A DNA stretch of 64,000 nt from Aldrovandia affinis. Its lineage: Eukaryota > Chordata > Actinopteri > Notacanthiformes > Halosauridae. Positions within the stretch are counted from its first letter, which is position 1; every line of letters starts with the position of its first letter. The notes beneath the pieces were generated by a model that made no database searches, was not told where the DNA came from, and worked only from the letters and a program-made list of their open reading frames with translations. Where the stretch lies: assembly GCA_029706075.1 (NCBI GenBank), contig JAINUG010000018.1, forward strand, positions 3,061,001 to 3,125,000, read 5' to 3'. This document shows positions 21,346 through 30,999 of the stretch, one piece after another. The translations under genes and the position numbers were made by a program.

Positions 21346-22312
21346 AACCACCCTCAACAGACATACGTTATTTGAGGTGGTAGGCTCAAGTAGTTATCCA
21401 TACAATAATCAGACTGATCACCAGATTTAATCAAATTTATTTCATGAAACAATAAGCAAACAAACTGCTTATTAAGACTAATTCCTATGGTGATATAGAA
21501 GGAAGAAATGAAAATGGAAACCTACGTGTGCAATGGAATAAGGTATAATTTGGAACAATGGACGTGTTCCCGTGTGTGTGTGTGGGTGCCTGAACGGGTG
21601 TACACACGTGTTTCTATATATGCATGCACAGTGCTAAAACAGCAAATTAGTTACTTAGCTACTGACTGGCTAATTAGCCAGGCAATTCTATTCATCAGAG
21701 ATCTAATATCTAATATGTAACCCTGCATGTCCACCAGAAGTGACAAAAGGCGACAAAGCAGCTGGTAGTCATTCATTTTCAATGGGAGCTGGTGACAGTA
21801 GGCAACGTAGGGCAAATCGACCATTGTTGGCGTGAAGTTAGCATGTTCAGCAACTAAATAAAGTTGAGAAGACTTCAATTCCATGCACATTATTGGTGAC
21901 ATTGGTGAAGCGATAACTATTTGGCTTGATGGGAAAATTAGTTTGTCCTTATTTCTCCCCATTGTAAAGTGTATGTTTTTGGTTCCTACCTTAAATTCAT
22001 TCCGTACCAAAATGGAGGAGAGGTCCATTTGTTGCAGTGTCTGGGTTTCCCGAACTTTACGGTGTGTCCCTGTTTGTATAAAGGGACGTCAACAAAAATA
22101 ATGACCCATGGAGCAAAATATAGTGGGGATCCCTGGTGAGTTTGATTAATTACATGCAATGAAATGAAAAGTAGGTTATTGCTGGTAGCTAGCTAGGAAG
22201 GTCAAGGTAAAGGTAAAGTTAGCTAGTTTGTGTGATGTGAGAGCGAACGTGCTGTTTAAGTCAAATGATTTACTATCAATGTCTTGATACAGTAGTTTAC
22301 TTGCTTTAGATT
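21346..22312. other. No recognisable feature
   Basis: AT-rich DNA with short open frames only; none has a recognisable motif. Confidence 0.35.
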
Positions 22313-22400
22313 CTATGGCACTGGTGTCAAACTCATTCCATTGAGGGCCAAGTGTATGCAGGTTTTGTTGCAACTAATGCACTACACCAGGTGTGAGAAC
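22313..22400 (+). mobile_element. hAT-type MITE end (fragment)
   Basis: CACTGGTGTCAAACTCATTC followed by GAGGGCC and TGCAGG matches the style of a common fish hAT-derived MITE terminus. Only one end is present. Confidence 0.35.
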
Positions 22401-22502
22401 CCCTTCAATGCACTGGATCTGGCTGTGAGCATGTACGAGATTGGGATCCTCAAACTGGGCAATCCTGTAGTGTGGGTCGAGGATGGAAGAGCCACTCGCA
22501 GA
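22401..22502 (+). other. Unassigned coding-like fragment
   Basis: The plus strand reads FNALDLAVSMYEIGILKLG and NPVVWVEDGRATRR without interruption, up to the LTR that begins at 22503. I do not recognise the protein. The composition looks like genuine coding sequence, so it may be an exon or element gene truncated by the LTR insertion, but with 34 codons this is weak. Confidence 0.25.
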
Positions 22503-23183
22503 TGTCACGAATATCTAAAAGCTAACTACAAGTAGTCAGCCACTAAGTCTGCGAACAGATAAGGGAGCAGGGGAAAAAATGGATGACAAAGAAAAAGAAA
22601 CTCCGGGCATAAAGTCCACGGAAAATAATAATAAAACAAAACAACCCAAAGGTTGTAGACTCTTCAACGAAGAGGTAAGAAACTTAAATGATTTTAGAGA
22701 CTTTAGCTCTGGGAGTTTTTTAACCCAAAAACAAAAGAATGAATCTCGAAAAGGAAATGCCACCGGAGTGACGAGCAATAACCAAAGCTAGAAAGGAAAT
22801 AATCCTCCTAGAACGGCAACCACCGAGTGGTAACCCTTTTAAATGAGCTAAATAACCCTTTTAAATGAGATCCTAAATAGTACCCTCTCTCTTTAACTGA
22901 GAGACCACCAAGTGGAAAACTCCAAATGGCCTTAGTTCTAGTACCCCTGGGCTAGAGCGTAACAATGGTTTACACAGAAGCGTTTGTGATATGAAAACGC
23001 AGCCCTTAAATAGTAGGCGGAATAAACACAGATAATCCACAGCTGGCCGTGACCAGGAAATACCCCGACAAAAGACCATATAAAGGAAATGACAATGACA
23101 ATGATTCCTCATACAAAACAAAGGGAACAGACCATCACATGGTCAAGCGCCCTCCAGCGGCTGAACAAGGTAAAACCATGACA
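22503..23183 (-). mobile_element. LTR of a gag-bearing retroelement (fossil)
   Basis: 681 bp bounded by TGTCACGAATATC and its minus-strand start TGTCATGG, i.e. TG...CA on the minus strand, with a TATTTAAGGGC TATA-like box at about 23009. Retroelement coding sequence (gag/protease) follows directly on its right, so it is the 3' LTR of a minus-strand element. Confidence 0.65.
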
Positions 23184-24590
23184 AATCCCAAACCTTCCTC
23201 CAAGGTTGGTGTGGATTACATCTTCTCTATCAAGTCCCCCTGCGTCATCCTCACTTTGGATTATGGGGCCCTCCTTCTCGGGTACATCCTCATCTGTTAC
23301 CCCCTCTCAGCATGGTTCAGTTGAGTCATCCTCCTGTAATGCTTGGACAACTGGTTTTGCCCTCTGACTTCTCTTGGGCACAGTGACACAAACACTTGGA
23401 CTAGTTGGGGTTTTACCTGTGGTTGCAGATGGCTTTCCCCAGGATATCTGGTGGCACTGCAGATTCCATAGTTTTGTAAACAGCTCACAGTCTCTCCCCA
23501 GTGGCACAGGAAGATGTGGAACCACTCCTACCCACATCTGGCAACTTCCCTGTTGGGTGTCATTCTTCACAACAGCAGTGTGATAACTTTTTGTGTCTCC
23601 ATGAATACAGGATATTGACAGTACTTGTTCTTCTGGTGTTACATCTAGTTAATAGATGAGGCTGAATCAATGTGACCATACTGCCAGTATCTAGTAGAGC
23701 ATCCGAGTCCTTACCATCCACTTTGGCAGGGACCATTAGTGCAGGGAGTTCTTCAGGTGACCAAAAGGAAGTCAGTAAATTGCAGGTGTGTGGCCCTCCA
23801 TCTGAGGACCCGGCTGTGGGCATGGACTCATCCTTTCTTGGACAGTTCCATGATATGTGACTGCCTCACAATCAAAACACGTCCGATTGTCTCTCTCCAC
23901 AAGGGGGTATCATCTTTGTGTCCCCTCAGTGTCACAGCGGTGGTTTGGTCGAGCCCTCCATTTGGTACTCTCCTTTTCCTGCAGTTTTCTGGGCCAACTG
24001 CCCTCTACTTGCTCCAGTTTATTGCTTTTCAGCAATTCCATAGTTACTGTATGATGGGGGTATTCAAATCCAGGCCTCAAGGTCTGCAGTGTCTGCAGGT
24101 ATTTGCTCCAACCATGCACTACACCACCTTGTCAATGACAATTCATTCAAGGAGTGTGGGGGATCTTCTTGTAGCCAGGACTTTGTTATCCATATGGGGT
24201 CATACATCTGGGCTCTGGATGGATTGTAGGACCAATCATGGAAGTGCTGCACCTGAGCCTACAGATTGTATCCATACCTGCTTGACACCTCTTGTTTCAG
24301 TGAGTCAAAATCTGAGGCTTGCTCCATGATTAGAGTGTGATATGCCCTCTGCGCAAGTCCACCAAAAATGGTGCGATCAAGCTTCCCCAGCTTGTCCTTG
24401 ACCAGTTCTCTCGGGATGCCTTTCAAAAGCTTGTACATATGCCTCCAAATCATCATGTTCCGTCATTTTTGGAAGGTACTGTCCAGGATTGATTTGGGCT
24501 TTTGGCACCGTTGCACTAGGTTGCACAATTTGTAGATGTATTGCACGTGATGTGTAATAATACGTAGATGTGTAAAAATATGACACACAA
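23184..24590 (-). mobile_element. LTR retroelement fossil: SCAN-like gag and protease
   Basis: The minus strand keeps a gag part with DDLEAYVQAFERHPERTG and an aspartic protease part with the DTG motif (ALLDTGSMVTL). The gag resembles the SCAN-domain-like gag of vertebrate Gypsy (Gmr1-type) elements. No reverse transcriptase or integrase is seen between these parts and the LTR, and no second LTR is found. Broken and incomplete, older than the Gypsy chromovirus at 35250. Confidence 0.6.
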
Positions 24591-25948
24591 CCACGGGTGT
24601 ACGTTTCAAACCCAGTGAAGTCATTAGTACTTATTTATTTACTTCAAACTCAAAAATTGAAAAGAAGAAATAAAAACCTATCTCCGTTTTGGACACTAAC
24701 TAGACTAGTAGTTGGTCCCTCTCTATCCTGGGTCTCTATCCCTCTGCTAAGCAGCTTGCCTGGATGACAAACAACCAACAAAAGGAGAAAAGCAGAGTCA
24801 TAATCAAAGTCCAAAAAATCCAGTCCAGGTTCTCAGTTGTACCAGGATCTACAGCTAAATCAGCTAATCTAACAAATCAAAAGTTATTCACAGTTCAGTC
24901 CACAGTCTTCTCTAAAAACACCAGCCAACACTCACCAAACACCACCACGCTTTTCCCCACAGGTACTTCATACTCTGAAGAGAAATCCATGGGTTTAAAC
25001 AGCCTTCTTAATTGTTCAATCCCCTTCAGGTGTGTGTACTTTGGGTTGTTTGGAGATTAGGAGGGTGCCATGACTACACCTGCTGGAGCCATCTTGCCTT
25101 TACATATCTGTCCTCCACTACTCTTCCCCATGCTTCCCCACATACTCTTCCCAAAGCTGTTTGTGTGGAAACGCCTATAAGTGGCCATTGGGTAGCAATC
25201 AAAGTGACGTCTAGCAAAATAATCGTTTCTGGTTGATCCCTACAGTTAACTTGTATTGGTTAAGAAGATGTACATGTATAAATCTAAATCTTAGTTAGAA
25301 GAATGTCGATCATCATGTACATTAGTAACAGATGGTATCAGTATACAAAAGCTATGTGAGGCTAGTTAGCTGTAGCTGGCTGGTGGTACTGTGTAGCTGT
25401 GTGGTACTGATTTAAAAGTGTGATGACTACAGTCGGGAACACATTTAAAATAAACAACAAATATGAAGTTTACTAATCTTATGAGTCTGGATGTTTGTGT
25501 CAGTCTTACTGCTTGGGTAGGCAGGTCCTTGAGGTTAGTTGAGCCAGGTTGAATTCACTGGGGCTGGATGGCATGGGAGAAGTGGGTCGGGGATGTCTGT
25601 TGCTATGAATCTGTAGAGCTTTCTTTCCATTGTTTGTGGGAGAGATTCTTCTGTCTTTTGGTGCATTGTTTCTGCAGCTTGTTGCTGGATTTGGACTCTT
25701 TTGGACTCGCCACTCTGGGTCATGTGCAAGTTACATCTGTCCGTCCCTGTTGTTCGTTATGGACGCATGGACTCTACACAGGTGTTGGAAATTAGCCTTT
25801 GGCTATAAACACTAAATGCAATGCATCTGATGCTTATTTTATTAACATGTTTTTGATACGTCCCTGACAAATAAATAAATAAATACATTAAATCAAGAAT
25901 AATCAATACTCCACCAAAGAGTTTGAATGGGAGTTAACGTCTAAAGCA
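24591..25948. other. No recognisable feature
   Basis: Unclassified DNA; an (AAAT)n-like stretch lies near 25868-25890. No gene or element boundary recognised. Confidence 0.35.
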
Positions 25949-26156
25949 GGGGTGGGCAATCTTACCCTGTGTGGGCCGGTGTGGGTGCAGGCTTTTGTTC
26001 CAGCCGAGCAGTAGCTCACCTGATTTGACTAATCAGCTAATCAAAGTCTTCAATCTTTGATTAGTGGAATCAGGTGTGTCACTGTTCAGTTGGAACAAAA
26101 GCCTGCACCCACACCGGCCCACACCGGCCCACACAGGGTAAGATTGCCCACCCCTG
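25949..26156. mobile_element. hAT-type MITE, 208 bp
   Basis: Near-palindromic element starting CAGGGGTGGGCAATCTTACC and ending with the inverse, flanked by a perfect 8-bp duplication GTCTAAAG (25941-25948 and 26157-26164). The 8-bp target duplication and CAGGGG ends are diagnostic of hAT. It contains a small tandem duplication (ACACCGGCCC twice near its right end). Confidence 0.95.
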
Positions 26157-26256
26157 GTCTAAAGTGATGTTTTTCAGATATATTGCTCAAAATCTCAGTG
26201 ATTCCTCACCCTATTGTCATTCAACATTTACCATAAAGGTATGTTTGTGCTGCTTG

Positions 26257-26765
26257 TATAGTTTGTAAGCTTTGGCTGTGGGAATTGTCCTTTTGACCTT
26301 TCAGTGAGTATAACACCACCTGCAACGGAACTCTTACTTACTCTGACAGGAAAAACATGGCAGAGGAAAATTGGCGAATTTAAAGAAAATGTACAGTGTG
26401 TAAGATTAAATGCTTGCTCCATTGTCCTTAACATATGTTTCTGTAACTTTCCTACTTTGTGACAGACATCCTTTCTAACATAGGTAGAGAATAGCACCCT
26501 AGATTACACAGCTACAGTGTATTTCCTCTTGCTTTTTCCTGTGACATTTGGAATGTTGCTGCCTAAGCATATTGGGCCATTTTCTGACACTTACACATAC
26601 AATTATTGTTTAATCTAAGTGCTAAGGAAATTACTTGATTCAATGTTTAGTTTGTAAGCTTTGGTTGTGGGAACAGGTTTTTACCCTTTATTGTGGAAAA
26701 AGAGCATAATGCCACCTGCATCAGCAGTCTTGCTTCATTCACATGAAGAGCAGGGCAGAGGTGTC
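26257..26765 (+). repeat. Diverged direct repeat, about 389 bp period
   Basis: TAGTTTGTAAGCTTTGG begins two related ~115-bp stretches at about 26257 and 26646. Both continue with a GTGGGAA block, a CACCTGCA block and GCAGAGG. The similarity is moderate, indicating an old local duplication of unknown nature. Confidence 0.5.
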
Positions 26766-28109
26766 TCATTTCAAGTGAAGGTATACATTACATGAAATGC
26801 TCACTTTACTGAAAAGGCACACACGTTATGTAGGCCCATCTGTCGATCTGCAATGTTTGTATATGTTCTTATCTTGTGTGTTGTATTTGTATTTTGATTA
26901 GTATTTTACTTTTTTTTTATAAACATTTCATTGTTGCAATGCATTCCCCTGAATTGTATACCTATGATACCTATGACTTGACTTGTAGGCCACATGTCCT
27001 GTTAGTTTGAGATGAGCGGTCAGGTATGGTTTTACAACTCCAGGTTATATTTACATCAGTCTCATAATATTAAATAATTATAATCAGTCTAACTAGATTA
27101 GTCACTTATGGATTATGAATATATGTATGGCTCAGTTTTTATATCAAAGCATTGACAATACACAAGCGTGAAGGATTTTGGACTTACTATATATACCTGA
27201 AGCCATATACAGTATATATACTATTTTGGCTATTGTTCTGTTACAGTTGTATTAATTACGCACCTCATTATTCTTATGTGATTTGACTCTCCCGGGTGGC
27301 TATCTGTACTACACTAATTTAGCATGTGACCAGTGACATGTCATCAGGAAGTTGTTGTTTGCCATATTAAGAGTACATGTGTGTTGTTTATTGTTTATGC
27401 TTACCTGTTACAGTCAGTTTGCATCTGCAAACTTTTTATGCCTTTGGTCAATAAGTATCGTGTTCTTATTATGCTTACCTCCTATGGCGAAATATTATTT
27501 TTAGGAATTTGATACATTTTGTTATATTTGGGAAGCTGGCATAAATTAGCTACTTTGTGTTAGCCAAGCTGCTACATGTCAGTATAGTTATATTAATTAT
27601 CATTGTGTGGAAGGAAAACATTTGTTCTGTTTGTATAATGTTGAAATTCTGCTTTAGACAAAATGTTTTCGCACCGAAGAATCAAAAGGACATCTGTCCC
27701 TATGTGGCGCCTTCACATCACAGGTGGTAATCGCACGATGGGGTCTGAGTTCTTACAACTGCAGTAATTTTCCATTCTGTTTTGCTGTTTGTGACGCCCA
27801 GTTCCTGTTTTAAATAAAGATAACACACTGTTCCCTTCCATTTTATTTTGGTTACCTCCCCTTTTAGGTTGATAACTATACATTTGCCATTTGCCATGCC
27901 TTCATTAGGACACTTTTCACAGTAAAGTTGAGTGCTGGGTTCCAGCACCCCCCGCGACCCTGACCAGAAACAATGGATATGATTTGGACTTGGACACCCC
28001 ACAACATGAAGGACATATTTAACCTCCAGAAAAACATATTTTCCCACCTCAGGCATCAAATCCCTATTATTATTGGTCATTATCGTATGATATGGGCACC
28101 ATTAGACTT
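26766..28109. other. No recognisable feature
   Basis: AT-rich DNA. A 120-codon minus-strand frame at 27718-28080 (EVGKYVFLEVKYVLHVVGC) has no motif I can place. Confidence 0.3.
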
Positions 28110-28549
28110 CAACCCCGTTATGGACACTATGGAAGTTGTCTGAATATTATTATAAAATGTATTTGTAATGAAATCAACATTTTCCTATTAATCAGATATC
28201 CCTCACACAAATTAAATTATTGAAAATATAAAAATTACATAAAATCTCACACTTTTGCTATACTAAAGCCTGAAATGGGCATCATTTTTGATCAAAGGTG
28301 TGGTTTAACTTCAGAATTTGAATTAAAATTCAATATCCTTAAGATTGCTCTAAACATTTCAGACAGAGTTCAACAAATTCCTGCTTCATAAACTTAAGAA
28401 AATAATTAATAAAAATTGAGGTGTGATGGGGTTGAGACTAGGGTAATGGGGTTAAAGATGGTAACAGGGTTGAAGAGACAAATACAGCTTAACATATAAA
28501 TAGCTGTTTTTTACTCTCAAATTCATGCAAGATTTTCTATAAACATTGT

Positions 28550-28916
28550 TGTCACACGCCACGTGACAATCCCTGGACGGAATAGAGCAGTCTGGAAACG
28601 GGTGGAGTTTTTCAGTCTACGGACCGGATTTTTATTATTTTCTTTAAACGTTCTCTGATCCCCGACACGGGCAGAGAAGCAGACCGAGTTACACAAATTA
28701 ACAAATAAACAAAACTAAATCTGTCTGTCCCCTCATGGGTTCGGTCTCCCACACCTTTTTCTTCCTTGTTCCAGCCACCTACTGAAGAGAGCAGAGCAGT
28801 TTTAAAGCACACCGATGTGATTAGTAAACACCAGACCGGTGCGTGCGTTGGCTGCTCTGCCAGTAGGCGTGGCCGCTAATCGCCCTGATCCGCTGCCGAG
28901 ACCGACGCCTTCCACA
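28550..28916. mobile_element. Solo LTR, 367 bp (fossil)
   Basis: Termini TGTCACACGCC and GCCTTCCACA (TG...CA) with a perfect 5-bp target duplication ATTGT at 28545-28549 and 28917-28921. No internal coding region, so a solo LTR left by LTR-LTR recombination. Orientation is uncertain. Looks whole as an LTR. Confidence 0.85.
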
Positions 28917-29104
28917 ATTGTATTTCATATATGTAACCATTTAATAAGGACAATAGATATACATTGGAATTTAACTGAGTTTTATTAACCCAACTGCAGT
29001 AGAAACATCGACAACAACAACAACATAGCATACATTAAAAAATTGTAAACTGACTGAATAGGTCATAAAAATAAAACATAATTTGTGTGCTTTTGGTGTG
29101 TGTG

Positions 29105-29905
29105 TGTGCGTGCACGTCACAGGCTGTGGGGGTGGAATGATTTCAAGGACATCATCAAATAGGTACCAGAGGATATCCCGAGTCGGCCAGAAGAATCGGT
29201 TTGAACTAATACAATGCATATGTAACGGAGTTGGTTCTGCCCGCAGTGAGTTTCGAACCGATGGATCTCGACACGACAAGAGAGCGATTTAGCTCGCTGA
29301 GCTAAAGACTCAAGTCACTAACTCTGGGAACTAATCACACTCTTATCCACGTCACTTTCTGTAGCGGACGCTCACATACCAGAGCTCATCTGCTACATAT
29401 ACATCTGACTTTGACATGTGTTTCATCTGTGCTAAGGATGATGCCTGGATACAGCTCTCTATCATATCTGAGCATGCACCACTGCCCAAGTAGCAATGGA
29501 CTTCCCCACTGGATTTCCTTTTCTGGCTCTGGCTGTGGATTCCCTTCATTGTTTGGCTGTGGCGCAGCAGTTGGTACATTCTGGCTGAAACTGAAACACT
29601 GTGTTGAAGCACTTGCAGTTAAACTGCTTCCATGTTGAGCACATGCAGCTGATATATCAGTTCTCCTGGAACCAGAGTAATCACCTGGTGGATTCTCATT
29701 GTTGACGGCACTGCTGGTATCTGCTTTGTCATTTTCTCCATTGCATTCTCTACCGTACATCCTCACTCTTCACAAAGAACAGTTTCACTGTTGTGTTTGT
29801 CTCGGTCAGGGCCTTGAATAGTTCATGTGCATCCGGGATATCACGGCCGTTCGCCACCATCATGTCAGCTGTTCTTTTTAAGGCTCCCCTGACGTCTTTT
29901 TAAGG
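29105..29905 (-). pseudogene. Uncharacterised fish ORF with a Tudor-like segment, broken
   Basis: Reading on the minus strand: 29905-29760 gives MVANGRDIPDAHELFKALTE and TTVKLFFVKSED; 29766-29400 gives GQWCMLRYDRELYPGIIL; 29222-29110 gives SNRFFWPTRDILWYLFDDVL and IIPPPQPV. I recall this arrangement (WCxVxYDxxxYPGI, then FFWPxRxDxLWYP, then IPPPxPV) from repeated uncharacterised fish ORFs; no function is known to me. There is one frame change near 29766 and a ~170-bp tRNA-like insertion (29225-29395) between the second and third parts. Its position inside the GGGGTTG-bounded block suggests element cargo, but a retrocopy is possible. Confidence 0.5.
29228..29320 (-). mobile_element. tRNA-derived sequence inserted in the uncharacterised ORF
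   Basis: The minus strand shows an A box (TTTAGCTCAGCGAGCTAAA) and a B box (CGGTTCGAAACTCAC) at tRNA spacing. It interrupts the ORF above between its two Tudor-like halves. Either a SINE head or a tRNA pseudogene. Confidence 0.5.
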
Positions 29906-30376
29906 CTCCTTTGCCATGACTAGCCTAGAAAAAAATTCCAAGAGACAGACTTGAATCCTCTTCTGTCCAATTCTGTGCTGAAAAGGAAGAAGTTATGATC
30001 AAACAAGTAATGGGGTTGCGTGTGACGGGGTTGTGATTTTTTGCTCAAGATGGCCGCTGCTCTACATGTGGTGAATAACAGGAGAGCACATGACATGAAT
30101 GAGATTAAGAAATTGCATGTATTGTTGAAATAAAGATAATTTTCATAAGTAATAGTTTTCTATCTTTATTTAATGTAACAGGGTTGAGTCATTGAGCTTA
30201 ACGACCACAATCTCACAATAAAAATTACTGAAATATAGTTATAAAAGAAGGTGGTAACTTGCCTGTTTCTGCACCATGTTGTTCAGAAGACTTCTATGAT
30301 GACACTTCCAGTTCATGATGCCACATAAGGATCAGTTCATTATTTTTATGGGGGGATGATTTGTGTAACGGGGTTG

Positions 30377-30784
30377 AGGGGTTACTGAGGTATGGAACTA
30401 AATAATGTGATTTTAATCAATAATCATGAATTTATTTAGAAAAAAATACATTCCCAGCAAAAAAGCACAAATAGATGTTTATGTAAATGGAAAAATGTAT
30501 GGACTTTTTGCTCATTTTATTAGTCATATCCTAAGTACACTTTCATCGAAGGCCATGAGGGACAAGACAAAAATCGGTGGTTTCAACTGAAAAAACAAGA
30601 TAATTTCTGATATAAAGATGAAATTAACGTAATGTTTCTTACACTTTATTAAAGGGTACATTTTATATAAATTTATATGCAATTTATATTAAAAAGCTTT
30701 TAAAAATAGATTTTGGTGACCTAATATATAAAATATACTTAAAAAGTCAGAGGGACTCAAATCGTACCGGTTACCGGTACCGTG
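30377..30784. other. No recognisable feature
   Basis: AT-rich DNA; the palindromic ACCGGTTACCGGTACCG lies near its right edge (30767-30783). Confidence 0.3.
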
Positions 30785-30960
30785 AATGACTCAGTTGTCA
30801 ATGCGTGGAACAGTTTGCCAGGTCGGGTAGTAGAGGCAGAAACATTTGGGCTATTCAAGTCCAGGCTAGATGCAGTACTAGATGCTCTTTAGATTAGGAC
30901 ATGACGAGCCTAGATGGGCTAAACGGCCCGTTCTCGTCATTATTTATTCTTATGTTCTTA
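30785..30960 (+). mobile_element. Rex1/CR1-like LINE, 3' end fragment
   Basis: GTCAATGCGTGGAACAGTTT through GATGGGCTAAACGGCCCG to TTCTTATGTTCTTAG matches the 3' end of the larger minus-strand LINE at 50707-57438. It is a severely 5'-truncated copy of the same family. Confidence 0.8.
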
Positions 30961-30999
30961 GTAAACGTGGGCAAATTGACAACTGTCTTCAGAGTCTTA

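Larger units (their letters stand above)
28110..30376 (-). mobile_element. Possible unidentified DNA transposon with GGGGTTG motifs
   Basis: CAACCCCGTTA (28110-28120) and its inverse TAACGGGGTTG (30366-30376) bound a 2.27 kb block. The same core recurs inside in the right-hand orientation at about 28426, 28445, 28463, 30009, 30025 and 30179, like subterminal binding sites. The block carries an uncharacterised minus-strand gene remnant and a nested solo LTR. No target-site duplication was found, so a transposon is only an inference. Confidence 0.35.

Noticed and set aside
24056-24160. Second hAT-type MITE end (GGGGGTATTCAAATCCAGGC)
   Set aside because: It resembles one terminus, but no partner end or 8-bp duplication was found and the stretch overlaps the gag-like fossil.
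27718-28080. 120-codon minus-strand frame
   Set aside because: No domain, no splice context; left as a chance or decayed frame.
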